A stretch of DNA of 64,000 nucleotides from Salvator merianae (GCA_003586115.2 QVOM02000049.1:16001470-16065469), one strand, 5' to 3'. Counted from the first letter of the stretch, positions 22,915-46,413 are shown. The notes: a model not told the origin generated them from the sequence alone. Numbers and translations are program-made.

Positions 22915-24437
22915 GAATGTTTCACTTGCAGGATACAGAAAGTGTGCAAGCAATGAAAGAAAACATGCAGAATTAGAAGCTTTCTTTTTAAAATTTTATT
23001 TTAAATAAATAAAACATGCATTATTTACATGTTGACTTCCTCCTTCAGAAGTTTCTGCTAGATTTCTCTCCTGTTTTCTCAATTCTTTTCTTCTACTGAT
23101 CTGTCTTCTTTCCTCTTCACTCTACAAATCCAAGCTCTTTTTCTAATTCATGTAGAAAGTCAATACAGGGTTTTTAGAAAACTTATCAACAGTCTTGTTT
23201 CTCAATAAATTGGTCCATTTGTCCATCTCTAGAAGCTTTCTTCCTCTGGAATGTTATGCAGTGTTTTTTTGGGGGGGTATTACTCTGCCATGTAATAAAA
23301 AGGAAAAAACCTAGATGTGCAGGTGAAAATTTATACAGTTTGCAGCCTGTAGAGTTGTTTTGTATCCCATTTGTTTTTAACCCTGAAGCTATGCAATATT
23401 TGATATTAGTTTAATTTCTTCACGATCTTTCCCTTGGGGGGGTGTCCTTAAATTCTTCTGCATAGTTTGAAAAACTATACAAAAACTATACTGTATCTAC
23501 ACTTTCACTCAGAATGTTGCCCTATATCCAATCTGATGAAACATAAAGACCAAAAAAAACCCCACCGTGACTGGGGAAGTCAGAGTCCACTTTGTCAGAT
23601 CCATTATCCTTAATTGAAAGAATGACCGTGAGAAGAATTACTTTGTAAAAGATGGAATTAAACCGCATCTGTGATAATTCAATTAATGCTTAAATATACA
23701 CAAAAAAGTGCAGCAATCTTTAGGGGAAAAAATGGTAAGGCAAGGATTGCTCAATAAAAGCAATAAAACAAGGGGTGGCAGTTATGAAATTATTAGGTGT
23801 TACTAAGCCCATTAAAGCAAGAAAGGTGCCTCCACAAAAACAGGATGTAGCATTAAATTGCTCACACTGCTGGCTCTGATCAGTCCAAACAAGTTTTGTG
23901 AATCACTGCTCTCCCCTCTTCCTTGGCAAATTCTGTGATGTAGGCAGAAAGAGAGCTCAGCTCAGATCCCTGTGACGATGCAGTACTCCAGCCCTGAGCT
24001 ACAGATATTCACAGACTATAGCAAAACCCCATTTCCATGGTTACTGCTACTAGCAATAGCTGCTGGTGGGAGTTACAGGTTGGATGGCCTGCTTTATGCA
24101 ATTTTATTAGCAAATGGCTTGGGCTGAAAGTGTTCCATGTTAGTTGTGCTGGCAGAGTCAACATAGAACTTTCAACCCTCAGCCCAGCAGATCCATCCTC
24201 AGAACTGTACTAGAAATTATGGTCTCTAAATAAGACAAAAACTCAATCCCTAACTCTGGAACTGGACAAAGCAGTAAGTGGACTTCTTATCAACTTTGCA
24301 GATGACCCAGACTTGGGAAAGATGACAAATACCCTAGAAGAGAGAATTGAAATCCAATATGATCCTGATAAGCTAGAGAGCTGGACTGAAAACAGCAGAA
24401 TTAAATACTGCAAGATAAGGGCAAAGGGTTATACCTA
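22915..24437. other. No gene recognised
   Basis: AT-rich non-coding sequence without long open frames. Confidence 0.5.
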
Positions 24438-24879
24438 GACTCCATCCAGACAAGGGGAATATAGCACCATTATGGTGCCACTATGGTAGATTGCCATATG
24501 TACCTGTGGCAACCCCTCCATAGCTACACCTTATCCCCCCCCCCCAAAATGCATGTTAGCCTGCTTCAGGAAAACCCAACTCTTGTGGCTAGTTTTCCCA
24601 AAATAGCACAATGACTTACCTTTTGGATGGAGCCACCATAGTAACTGTGGTCACCACACATGTGTGGCAGCCAAAAAAGACAGCTGCACATGTGCAGTGG
24701 TGGCATCACACACATCTGGCTATTTCGTGCTGACAAAATACCCGAATGTACCCCTCACTAAGACATACACGGACAGCATAGCGCCCCCACTGTCTAGCTA
24801 ATAGGCAATGATTCCAGAGGGTCTTTTCTCCAGAATATTGCCTGTTAGCATGATATTTAACCAGCATCTGGAGCCAGCC
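24438..24879. mobile_element. Harbinger-like MITE
   Basis: Left end GACTCCATCCAGAC after CTA; right end GTCTGG-like ATCTGGAGCCAGCC before TTA. The interior GATTGCCATATGTACCTGTG matches the family core at 17565-17590. Confidence 0.55.
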
Positions 24880-24952
24880 TTAGTATATTTAGTATATATA
24901 GAGGGAGGGGGAGAGGGGATACTTGGGCAATAGAATAAGCGAAAAAGATCTT

Positions 24953-25401
24953 GGGCCTGTTTGCACTGAACAGCCTAGTATACTATAAGAATTTCATACT
25001 AGGCTGGTAAAGACCCATCATGGTGCCAGCCATCTGTACTTCATGTGCTCGAAAAGTCCCATACAGGACCACCAGCACATGAAGTGCAGATATCCAGACC
25101 AGGGCAGGCTGGATCACGATGGCAATGGCCATGGCAACATCCAGCATGCCCCTGGACGTTGCCATGGTGATCAGGATGTGATGCACAACTGCGCAGCCAT
25201 GCCACTATGCCTACTCGCAGTGTCGCACCTGGAAGCTGTTGACTGGAAGCTATCTAGCTGCTCCCAGTTAAGCTCTGGACAATGTTTTAGTTGTCCACAG
25301 CTGGTTAGCTTTGAGGGCAGCTGGGAGTGCTCTGTGATGCTGCGGCAGTGTGCAGATGCACTTATCCAGTGAGCGGACACTCGCTCGCTACAAGTTAAAT
25401 G
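24953..25401. mobile_element. Subterminal-hairpin MITE, left part
   Basis: Starts GGGCCTGTTTGCACT, the terminus shared with elements at 45331, 51540, 56457 and 57477. Directly inside lies a hairpin with 10 bp arms (AGCCTAGTAT at 24972-24981, complement at 24996-25005). No matching right terminus was found before the SINE at 25408, so it is truncated or its right end is diverged. Confidence 0.55.
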
Positions 25402-25407
25402 CTAATA

Positions 25408-25707
25408 TAAGAGAGGCACGGTGGCGCAGAAGGCTAAGGCACTGATCTTTCAAAAGGAGGATCGGAGTTCGAGGCCCCTGTCTGCCGTGTAAAGGGGATG
25501 AGCACCCTCTACTGGCCTCTAGCTCCAGTCAACCTAGCTGTTGGAAAGCAAGTAATTGCAAGTAGATAAATAGGGAGCATCACATTGTGTGTTGCGGAAG
25601 ATAGACAGATGTAAGCCTTCTGGCGAAAAATAACCTTGTAAGCCGCTTTGAATCAGCTTCGGCCGAGAAAAGCGGGGTATAAAAACCAAGTTCTTCTTCT
25701 TCTTCTT
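25408..25707 (+). mobile_element. Full-length tRNA-type SINE with CTAATA target duplication
   Basis: The head has pol III promoter boxes: A box TGGCGCAGAAGG (25422-25433) and B box AGTTCGAGGCC (25466-25476). The body contains the GAGCACCCTCTACTGGCCTC and CACATTGTGTGTTG blocks. The 3' end (GTAAGCCGCTTTGAATCAGC..GCGGGGTATAAA) resembles the LINE 3' end at about 2008-2046 and is followed by (TTC)n. CTAATA occurs at 25402-25407 and 25708-25713. The LINE-like 3' end suggests mobilisation by an L3/CR1-type LINE. Confidence 0.9.
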
Positions 25708-25713
25708 CTAATA

Positions 25714-26670
25714 GGTCCTTAGCTGACTCCAACTGATTATGAATCAGTAGTGCTATTATGCAGTAAAAATGGTCAATGCAATTTTGTGTGGCATCAATGA
25801 AGGCTGGTGAGTTCTACTATCAGTCTTCTAGCAGTGCCCCCTTGCCTCCCAAAATGCCACCAGACAGGACTTTAAAAGACCATCTTGCCTGAGGAGAATG
25901 GAGGATAGGACTTTAGAGTCATCATCATCTATCCTACCAAAGATTTTGTTTTTCCTTTTCCCTTCCTCATGTGTTATGTATGTTAGATTGTAAGGCTGAG
26001 GGCAGGATCCTGATTCATATTATTAGCATTCAGTAAGCAACTCTGAGAGCCTTCTGAAGCTTAATAGTAAGTAAATAAAGAGTAAGTAAACAATTCTATT
26101 CTATATGGCACTGGTTGGTGCCGCATCAGTCCGAGTGCATTTCACAGTAAGGATTCAGACGACATAGAAAAGTTTCAGAGAGGGGCAATTAAAGACCATC
26201 ACAGACTGGAAACAAATGCCAAGTCTACAATTCAGCAAGAACTGCACAACCTGAAGGGGTCAAGATGGGGCCCAGTAACATGGTGACAGCAAGACATGGC
26301 ACACTGGGAGGGTGATGATATGTGGCACCTGCCCTGCCCCCAGAAGCAGGATTCGTTCCTGGAAGCGTGCCTTCTGCAGAATGGTAAAAATTGCTCTGCA
26401 AAAACTACTTCTGTTGACACTTGGGACACAAGTAAATAAAAGAAAGCACTGTAGCCCACATAAGAGATGGGAGGCTGCAATACTCTTTCCCAAAAGAACT
26501 GGCTGAGCAGCTCTGGCCTCTTGCTAGTCCACCAGCATGGACAGATCTGACCATCCTTTTGAATACCCCAACTGACCAGGGAAGTTGGAGACCATCCATG
26601 GTACTCCCACAATCTGTCAGTATTGGCAGACTCCTCCTCCTCCTAAACATAACCCAGATCCATATTCTTA
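25714..26670. other. No gene recognised
   Basis: Upstream flank of MYLIP. The minus-strand frames near 26232-26695 overlap each other and show no domain. No LXR-type direct repeat could be asserted by eye. Confidence 0.45.
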
Positions 26671-26881
26671 GGCTAAATTCACACCTAAGTTTCAATCCAC
26701 TTTCAGTTCACTTTCAGAGTGAGAGAACACATCAGCAAATTGACTAGCAATTTTCTTTCCACGTTATCTGACTCAAAGATGGATTTTCTGAGCTAGATAA
26801 TACTGAAAGAAAACAGCTTAACACTTTGCTAATGTTTGCTCTCCCTCTGAAAGTGGACTAAAACTTAGGTGTGAACGCAGC
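26671..26881. mobile_element. Palindromic MITE (CACACCTAAGTTT family), copy 1
   Basis: Ends are inverted repeats of about 45 bp: GGCTAAATTCACACCTAAGT with AATCCACTTTCAG, against CTGAAAGTGGACT with ACTTAGGTGTGAACGCAGC. TTA precedes it. An inner inverted pair (TTTTCTTTCCACGTTATCT against AGATAATACTGAAAGAAAA) makes nearly the whole element foldable. Other copies: 34795-35016, 44628-44851, 44883-45121. Confidence 0.75.
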
Positions 26882-27517
26882 TATTTTTGCAATTTCTTTT
26901 CTCTCTGTTCATTCAGAGCTCCCAGAAGATATTTACTAAGAGATGTGGCCACATATCTAAGGAGTGGAGGAGCTCAATATGGCTTATATGGGTGATTATA
27001 TATATGCTACAGGAACTATTGTGCACTATCATTTACAGTATTTTATTTAAAAACTGTAAGATGCTGCCCCACATTTCAGGTTACAGTGAGTGATCACTGC
27101 TTTGTTATTTTTTTACAGTATCCATCATCCAACAATTTAATTTCCAATTAAAGCTTAACAACATTCAAACTGCTGGTCTTTTTCATATATTTAGTATAAG
27201 CACATTATTTGTTGTGCATGCTAGAATAACTTTATAAAGAACCCTCATTGTATATAAAATAATAATCTGTTGCCTCAGTGCTTTTAAATATGCGCGCTAT
27301 TTTCTTTGAGAATATTATGTCTCCTTTGCCCTTGTTACTGTATTTTGTTGTGTTTGACACTGTTGGATTCCTATCCTCTGCCCCCACTTCTGTTCCGCAA
27401 ATGAAGAGGCCTCCATCGTCCGCATTCGCCGTAAACCCCAACAAGTCCAAATGGCAACAACAACAACACAAACAGCGCCTTTCCTAGCCCGCTTTTCCCT
27501 CAGAACACGGTCGCTTT

Positions 27518-27621
27518 GATTGGCTCGCAGAGCTGCATGTAAATTAGAGCAGCGGCTGACTATTGGGTAAGCGTCGTCTGTGGGCGGAGTCCGAAGGGGG
27601 AGGAGCACCCGAGGCTATATA
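27518..27621 (+). promoter_or_regulatory. Putative MYLIP core promoter
   Basis: Two inverted CCAAT boxes (GATTGGC at 27518-27524; TATTGGG at 27561-27567), a GC box (GGGCGG, 27582-27587) and a TATA-like TATATA (27616-27621) lie in order. A TATA box here predicts transcription start near 27645-27655 and a 5' UTR of about 110 bases with no upstream ATG. Motif identity is seen; activity is inferred. Confidence 0.6.
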
Positions 27622-27758
27622 GGAGTGCCGGCGTACCGTTATTATCCTCAAAGCACGGAAAGAATTGAGCGGAGGGGGGCGGGGGGAGCTGAGCTAAGTA
27701 AGACCGTCGGCAGTCCAGGCGCCTCGGCGTGCGACGACTTCGCGACGAGACAGCGGCC

Positions 27759-39010
<11,252 letters not shown>

Positions 39011-40280
39011 CCTCCATGTTTCCATTGGAAAATACACACCATACAAGCTTCTAAACTATCGTGTACTTCCAAAATACTGCACTAATATTCACTCCAGCTC
39101 CTCTAGTGATGATGAAGATAATCAGTCACTTCAGCATCTGCCAGCAATTATCGTCAGAACAGCCGCTACAACTTGTGGGGGTGGGGGTGGGGTAAGAATA
39201 CGGAACAAATCTCTTTTCAGAGTATTTGGGAAGATATTTTAGGGATATACTGTGAATGACTTTTAGACAGCCTCTTGTCTTCTGAAACATTATAAAATTG
39301 CAATACTCAAAAGGAAAAAAAATAACTGGAAAGACAATATATTAAAAATTTCCTCTGTACTATCCAGCAAGGCAACACTGCCTGATTTTTGAGTTTTATA
39401 AGGATTGTTTTAATATTACTTAATTTAGCATGATCACTCCATATTTTTTTAGCAGAATATAATTTTTAACCTCTGCATCCCTTGTAGCACTAGACTTTAA
39501 TTCCTTCTTTTAGTTTCACTGAAAGATTTTTTTAAAAAAATTGAATCTGTGTATTTAAGAACCTAAGATTACAAAGCTTTAAGCCTAGTAGCTAGATTTG
39601 TTTCAGAAAAAAAACCAGGGATCAGATAATATGTAATATTAATATTAACATTTTACTAGATTTGCCAAGCCTGTTGGATACCTCCTAAGAAAACATTGAA
39701 ATACAAGTTACTTCTTGAAAAACTTTAGAAGCATTTTTTCTCTGATAGAAAACAGTTATTTCTGTTCATTGGCCTTCTGTTAGAAGAAGCAGATCCTCAA
39801 ACAGTGTAATCTTAATGCAGCTTTCTAAAATCTAATTGTATTATACTGTTCTTTCTTAAAACCATTATACCTTTTACCACAACCCTATTCCTAGCCATTT
39901 TGGACTTTGGTCAACTAGTGAACACTCCAGAACTTTGAAAACTAGATGGCCATGTTTGGGTGCAATACTAGCAAAAATGAAAGCTAGAAATGTCACTTTA
40001 CTGAGACTTTCTGAATATACTTTTCATATTGCCTTAATGTAGCAGTAATGTGTGTATGCATTTGTTTCTTTGCACAGACATTTTGTCAAAATATTAAAGC
40101 TCTACTTTTTTATGGCACATTAGCATATAAACCTTTCTCCAAAAGGTATTTATTTTTTCACTTTGTAAAAAGTTTTGTTTCCACATGAAGCAAGAACTCC
40201 TATTATGGTAGATAACTTGTCTTTTTTACATATCCAGGTTAATAAAGGACTTTTAAAATAAAATTTGACAGTATGTCTTT
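39011..40280 (+). promoter_or_regulatory. MYLIP: MYLIP 3' UTR with polyadenylation signals
   Basis: AT-rich trailer of about 1.25 kb after the stop codon. Two AATAAA hexamers lie at 40241-40246 and 40257-40262, with T/GT-rich sequence (GTATGTCTTTATTTG) just downstream. A TATTTATTTTTT block near 40147 is AU-rich-element-like. The transcript end is inferred at about 40275-40285. Confidence 0.75.
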
Positions 40281-40284
40281 ATTT

Positions 40285-42300
40285 GTATAAGACTTGCATA
40301 AACTTAACGGTACAGTTTGTTATAAGGCTGAAGCAGGGTTGCCTAAATCAGCCAACTAATTGGTCACATTTGGCTTTTTAAAGGCTTTTTCTATGGTTAG
40401 GATAATTAGTTTGGCAATTTCTGGCCAGGCTGGGCCAAAGACACAATCCTGTACAGATTTGGTTGGAAAAAGGCTCCAATGACAACACTAAATAAAGGAA
40501 TTGATGACTCATGTATAGCTTTTGCTCAGGGCTAGTCATACTGTAGAAATAAAACTGTCTTTACCTTGTAGTCAAATTGTATACTTTGCACTATGTGTGT
40601 ATGTGTGTGGCTTTATGTTAAATGTGGCTTTATATTTTGCACAAAATTACATGAAATGTAAGCTACTGAGGGATCCTTCTGGATTGAAAGATGAGATAAA
40701 AATCAAACTGACGGGCAAACTGTGACTAGTAACTATGGTGTGCTTGGACATAACGGTAGAATGATTCATACCTTTGATAAATAAGTACTGGAGCACCATA
40801 TTCATCACCCCTTGATTACAGCATGCCAACGGGGGCCACAATAGTGCCCCTGATAGCTTCTCTGGCACATGCTAAGTTCTGTTCCCTCCTTGGGGAAAGA
40901 AGTGACCAAAGGAATAGAACTCACTACATTAACCAAAATTATGTGCCAAAATAATATTTTCTTAGTATTAATGTAAGGAGTGCCTGTACCAACCAAGAGC
41001 ATTCAACTGTCTTGGGCTGCAGCTTGTTCCAATGCTAGTATTGGCATCAAGGCAGCTTTTCGCCCAGGCATGGCATGAGCACACATGCCTCTAGGCCATA
41101 ACCAGCCACAGGTATGCCAATTTGATGTGAAGTGAGGCCCACCTTTAAGCAAACATTGTCCCAAGAATTTGGGCTGGTGGTGGCCCCAAAAAATGGTGAT
41201 GCTGTGATGTCGCAACCCAGCCAATCTGACTTTTCGCCTCTAGTTGCAGAACTAGACGCCATATCAAAGAACGGTGATCCGTTTCTGTGAAGATAATCTG
41301 TATGGTTAGTTAAGGGATAAAGCTCTGCTGAATGCAAACTTGGTCAAGAACATAAGAGGATTTAGCAAGTGCTCGTTACACACATTTTATCCCTCTTTCT
41401 AAACAATGTTCTTACAACATATCTTTTTTGGTTGTTCAGTTGGGTGATTTACCAGTTGAAGATGCCATCGATGCTAGCCTGTCTGGGCAGTCTAAATTGC
41501 TCAGTAGGATTTTGCCTACCTTTCTCTCAGTATGTTCAGAAATGCTTTGGAACCTTGTAAAGTGAAGATGGTAGAGCAAAATAGGCCACAGAAAGGGAAC
41601 AGAAGCATCTGTAGCACAGTGTTCAATATCATAGGAACTGTTAGCTATGAAGTTTGGTAAAGACATTTGGAAATGCTTAGAGACCTATCAGGATTCAGCA
41701 GAGGGAAAAGGAGTGCCTTTATTATTATCCATTTTTTGTCTGTAAACAATATTTGTTAACTTTTAAGACATGCCACCTGTCCAAGCTTTTGTGTGGTTTT
41801 AATCTTCCTTTCCCAATTCTGTCATTGAATAAGGATATGAACAAGCCTATGCAGTCTTTAAAAGTTAGGCATTATGGAATCTGCCAAAGTGTTACAAAAC
41901 AGGAAACAGCGTTTCATAAATTTACAGAAAACCAACATAAGCAAACCAGAACTTTTGATTCAAACTTCTGGACAGTGATAGTTGAGAAATGCACACAAAT
42001 TCAAAAATTGGGGCTATTCACTACACAGCCTGACAGTTCCTTCATGAGGAAATTGGATTTTATGATTTTTGTTATGACGACCTCCTGTACAATAGCAGCT
42101 GCTTATAGGATACAAAAGAACCCTAAAACTTTACTGCCAGTGCCACAGGTGTCACACTGTTCAGTAAGGTGTTGTGTTTTGAAAACTACGAGATGGACGT
42201 TTTAGCATCAAAAAACTTTCCACTGTGGAAAACATCCAGAATTTCAATCTGATACCCATTTTTTCTGCTTAGAGCTCTGCATACGCACATGCAAGGTTAG
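40285..42300. other. No gene recognised
   Basis: AT-rich sequence downstream of MYLIP. The 150-codon frame at 41753-42205 lacks a recognisable domain. Confidence 0.45.
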
Positions 42301-42562
42301 CCATGTCATAGAGGACAGGTGTATCCATGACTACTAGAATTGATGCCTACTTAACTGCCTTTAGGTTGGAGAGACAGGCAGGATGCCTCTCAAGGCCTTT
42401 TGCACGGAGTCAAGAGTAGGTAAAGGTTTTGCCTTTGTCTTCTCCTTCAGAATGCCCAGAAGCCATTGGTGGGCCACTGCATCAGACAGGATGCTGTTCA
42501 AAATGGGCTGTGGCCTGATCCAGCAGGACTCCTCTTATGCTAAGAATCTGATGTGTTCTTAC
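42301..42562 (+). mobile_element. CR1 3' end fragment
   Basis: TAGAGGACAGGTG..GACTACTAGAATTGATGC, GAATGCCCAGAAGCCATTGG, GGCCTGATCCAGCAGGACTC and CTCTTATG belong to the 3' UTR of a CR1 subfamily ending in TTCTTATG. The same unit lies at 54391-54708 and 60901-61220. Confidence 0.75.
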
Positions 42563-43147
42563 ATAGTCTAGGTTCTACATACCTTGAGTTTTGCTTGATC
42601 TTTCAGTGTCAGTTATCTTGGTGGCAATAATGAAGTAAATGCTATTATCAGTGTTATTAGGCATGATTACAAGTCCTTTACTTTTAATTCTAACTTTTGT
42701 ATAAATCTGTTAGGTTATCAGCCTACCTTCAAGTTTATTATAAATTTTAAATCACTGTAAGGGTTTTGAACAGCTTAAGCCTATACATGCTTATTTATCC
42801 TGCTCTGGACTTTTCTCCATCTTTTCCCTTGAATTTTTGTAACTTTGTGCTGCTTTTGAACTTCTTTTTTTATATTTGCATTTATCATTTTTGTTTCTGC
42901 TTATGCTGTTGTACAGTATTATTTTCAACCCAAATGGAAATAATGAACACAACACAATTAACTGCTGAAATGGGAAAAAAATACTGGGTCAGAAAGACTT
43001 GGGTAGTTGTGTGAAAACAGGAAATGTAGCATGTAAGCAACAACTTTGAGGCTTCTTGTAAATAGATTACAAATAATAACAAATAATAAAAACACAGTAA
43101 GGTACATCATTTTGAGACAAAAGATAAATTGTAAATATTGTACATTA
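42563..43147. other. No gene recognised
   Basis: AT-rich non-coding sequence. Confidence 0.45.
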
Positions 43148-43437
43148 GAGATGTACACAAGCTTTTTATGCATGTTTGGTTCAAATCAAATTGAATGGAC
43201 TGGCTTAGTTTGAATTTGAACTTTTTTCCTTCAAACAGCAGGGTGGTCAGTTTGGTTTGAACACCTACAAATGTCTTCGAACCTCAATCAAACGGTGTGT
43301 TCGCTAAGTTTGTAAGGACACACCGTTCTTCGGTTTGAATTCAAACTCCATTTTCAAATAGACAGGATGTTCAGTTCAAACTCTAAACTTTTTGAACACC
43401 TATGTTCAATTCAAATCCGAACCAATTTGGTACATCG
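43148..43437. mobile_element. MITE with TTA duplication (GAGATGTACAC ends)
   Basis: Left GAGATGTACACAAGC, right GGTACATCG, TTA on both sides (43145-43147, 43438-43440). The interior is a nested set of inverted TTTGAAT/ATTCAAA and GTTCGAA-like blocks, including an ACGGTGTGT..ACACACCGT pair near 43293-43326. Confidence 0.65.
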
Positions 43438-43440
43438 TTA

Positions 43441-44627
43441 TGTCACATTTTATAAGGCTGAAGAGGTCTTGGTCCTAACAGATTTGGAGTTACTTTTGTT
43501 GCTAGAGTGATATAAGAGTACTATTTATATTCATTTTGTGGAAAGCATTTAACATCTTATTAGTATAATAGTCTTCTATAGGGGAAACCCTCATGCTTCA
43601 ATTAAGAATAATTATAAAAAGCCTTGGGAGTCTTACTGTCTGGGAAAATTGGTGCTGCATCAAAAGAATAGCATATACTTCAGTGTTTGCTATGTTTTAT
43701 ATGTAATCTTGAGACAAATGTTTCAAGTTGCCAATTGGCAATAGGTATTTGTTAATCATACTAAACTGAGAGTAATGTTTATTTGCCCTGTGAGCAAAGA
43801 GTTTTTCTTCTTAAATGAGAACTGTAATTGTAGGTCTCATAGTTCCTCTGTGTGGCATCATTTAGGCATTGTAGCTGCTCTCCCAAACATTTACATGGGG
43901 GTGAGAAACCTTTGGCCCTTTGGCTGTTGCTAGATTGCTGATGATCATTAGCCACTAACTCCACCTGATAGACATCCATATATAACTAAAGCGTAATTGC
44001 TACCAACTGCAGGAATCCTTAGGAACCACCTTGATGGCTCTCCTGGTGTCTGCAAAGCTGCTGAGATCCCTCTCACCCCTTTCCCCTTGAAAAATACACA
44101 GAACTAAAAAGCAGGGAGAAGCACTCCCAGTCCTCGTAGAATTGCATACCTTTTCATGTCCAATCTTTTGCTAAAGCATTGAAGTGCAAAACTGTGGGTC
44201 CATTTTATGCTTCTAGCTGCGATTTTTGCAAGTCTGTCAAGCAAAAGCAAAGAGTCTGTTTTGGGGCTCGTGACCTAATATGAAAGAAACAGGCAGGAAC
44301 TGGAGAGTCCTCACTGCATGCCATCAGAATTCCAGTGTCCTTATAAGTCACAAACAGTTGATGGTTTTGCCACAGACTATGAATTATGAAGGGCTGTAGA
44401 GTCAGCTCCCAGACTGTTTCGTTTTGCAGAAAGTTGACTAGTTAGTGCTGACACAGCATTGGAGCCTTTTCACCCATCAGCAAATTTAGGTCACATATAT
44501 CTCTAATAGTTCAATCTGGGCTGAAAACATGCCCTACAGCTTTACTCTCCTTTCCTGAGCAAACTCTCTGTTTAAAAAATAAAATTGCAACTTTGCTTGT
44601 ATAGCACTTCTACAATACTTTATAGAA
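43441..44627. other. No gene recognised
   Basis: Non-coding sequence; nothing identified. Confidence 0.45.
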
Positions 44628-44851
44628 GCCCAAGTGTCAGTCACCTAAGTTTTAAACCAGCTTCAATCCACCTTCAGAGTGAGCGAACACAGCTGCAAAG
44701 TGACTCATCATTTTCTTTCCATATGATCTAACCCAAACGGGGTTTTCTGAATTAATTAAATCCAAAAGCAAATAGCTTGTCTCTTTGCCAATGTGTTATC
44801 TCACCCTGAAAGTGGACTGGAGTTGGATTAAAATTTAGGTGTGAACGCAGC
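44628..44851. mobile_element. Palindromic MITE (CACACCTAAGTTT family), copy 3
   Basis: Left GCCCAAGTGTCAGTCACCTA with AAGTTTTAAACCAGCTTC; right AAAATTTAGGTGTGAACGCA. Lies 31 bp from copy 4 in the same orientation. Confidence 0.7.
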
Positions 44852-44882
44852 TAATTCAGTGTTTTTCTTTCAGCATCCTTTA

Positions 44883-45121
44883 AAGCCCATCTACACCTAA
44901 GTTTTAATCCCACTTCAGTCCACTTTCAGAGCGAGAGAACCCATCAGCCAAGTGACTAGTCCTGTTCTTTCCACATTATCTAATCCACATTATTTAACCC
45001 AATAACGTGGGTTTCTTGAGTTAGATAATGCTGAAATAAAACTGCTTGTCACCTCGCAGATGTGTTCTCTCACTCTGAAGGTGGACTGAAGCTGAATTAA
45101 AATTTAGGTGTAGATGGGCCC
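44883..45121. mobile_element. Palindromic MITE (CACACCTAAGTTT family), copy 4
   Basis: Left AAGCCCATCTACACCTAAGT, right TTTAGGTGTAGATGGGCCC; TTA on both sides (44880-44882, 45122-45124). The inner TTATCTAATCC/GGTTAGATAATG-type inversion is present. Confidence 0.75.
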
Positions 45122-45330
45122 TTAGTGTTTTTCGGTGCCAAGGAAAAACCTGTACCTCTCTATTTTGAAGAATATGCCTGCTGTGTGTAGGAGCTCTCTG
45201 TGGTGAAAGGAGCTGCATCTCTTAAGACCTAGATAAGGACCCGTTTTTCTTCTGGGTTGCAGGTTTGGATACAGAATTAAAACCACTGATCACAGATGGC
45301 TTCATTATCAACAAATGTAATTCATTTCTA

Positions 45331-45600
45331 GGGCCTCTCTGCACTTTCCACTGTGGAATGTTCGCTAGCAAACATTCCACAGTGGAAGAGACCTCACAGT
45401 GTGGCAACCATTCACCCTGCAAGGGCTGGAACATTCCGGCAACGGGCTTCCAGCACTCACAGTGTGAATGTCAGCAGCTCATGCCATGACAGCAGCTGGG
45501 GAAACTTCCAGCTGCTGCCATGCCAAACAGGAATGCAGCACAACTGCACAGCCACACCACACTTGCAGTGTTCACACCCAGAAGAAGGTGTGAAAGCTGT
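45331..45600. mobile_element. Subterminal-hairpin MITE, right end uncertain
   Basis: Starts GGGCCTCTCTGCACT. A perfect hairpin follows at once: arms TTCCACTGTGGAATGTT (45346-45362) and its complement (45371-45387), loop 8 bases. The right terminus was not located, so the end coordinate is approximate. Confidence 0.6.
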
Positions 45601-45885
45601 GTACTAGGAGCAGTCTAGTAAGTGATGTCTGGATGCCGCCAGAGAAGTTCTGAACTTTCAGGTTTTTGAACGGACTCAGGCTGCAACTACTTTAGAAGTT
45701 ATATTATCCACATGCCACTACCTTAATCTACATTAAAGGGCAAAAAATGGACTTCTGGAATGCATTCTCTGACCTTTAATGTGGATTAGAGGTCTGATGG
45801 GAACATTAGCATCCACATGCTATCGCCTCTAAGCAGCTTTTGAACTTTTTAAAAAAAATGTGTGCAGATGCTGCCTAAATCTGTC

Positions 45886-45888
<3 letters not shown>

Positions 45889-45928
<40 letters not shown>
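45889..45928. repeat. (TA)n microsatellite
   Basis: About 19 TA units. Confidence 0.9.
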
Positions 45929-45934
<6 letters not shown>

Positions 45935-46079
45935 GCAAAAAATAACAAATCATAACAAAAAAGTGCTCCCCCCCAAAAAGCATATATATTGAAAAGCAAA
46001 CAAACAAAAAATAATAACTACTACACCACCACCACCACACTACCCAACTACCCCTTGTGCACACCAGTTGGCAACTTCT

Positions 46080-46413
46080 AGATTACTTCTTCCATCTTCT
46101 TTCTCTTTGATTTTAGCAGGACAGCAGTTAGTCTTGTTATTTCTTCTCTCAATTCTTCCAACACTTGGGGTCTCATTGAAAAATATAATAAATCTTTCCA
46201 TTTTTCCTCTGTTTTAGAAAGCAATTTCATACCTTGACTTTTAAATCTTATTTCTCGCATTTTATCAAATCTATATTGTTCCATTAGATACCTATACCAA
46301 TTATCTAACGTCTGTTTAATACTTTCCCTCCATCCCAATACTATTGTTGATTGTGCTGCAAGTATCATTGGAGCAAATGGGTGTGGATGCAGCCTAAATC
46401 TGTCCTGAGCCAT
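46080..46413 (-). pseudogene. L1-like ORF2 C-terminal remnant
   Basis: A minus-strand frame of 111 codons reads MILAAQSTIVLGWRESIKQT, then LDNWYRYLMEQYRFDKMRE and a Lys/Glu-rich end. The AAQ..I...W......T...W pattern followed by an E-x(n)-DK helix resembles the C-terminal tail of L1-type ORF2 proteins (AARxxIxxxWK..P....W). It has no splice context. The assignment rests on weak similarity. Confidence 0.4.

Noticed and set aside
25408..25480. Possible functional tRNA gene
   Set aside because: A and B boxes are present but the sequence continues into a SINE body with a (TTC)n tail and target duplications.
22000..27480. LXR response element upstream of MYLIP
   Set aside because: Known from mammals, but I could not point to a convincing DR4 site by eye.
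39165..39192. Possible G-quadruplex in the MYLIP 3' UTR
   Set aside because: Only three clear G-runs (GGGGG, GGGGG, GGGG) are present; a fourth is missing.
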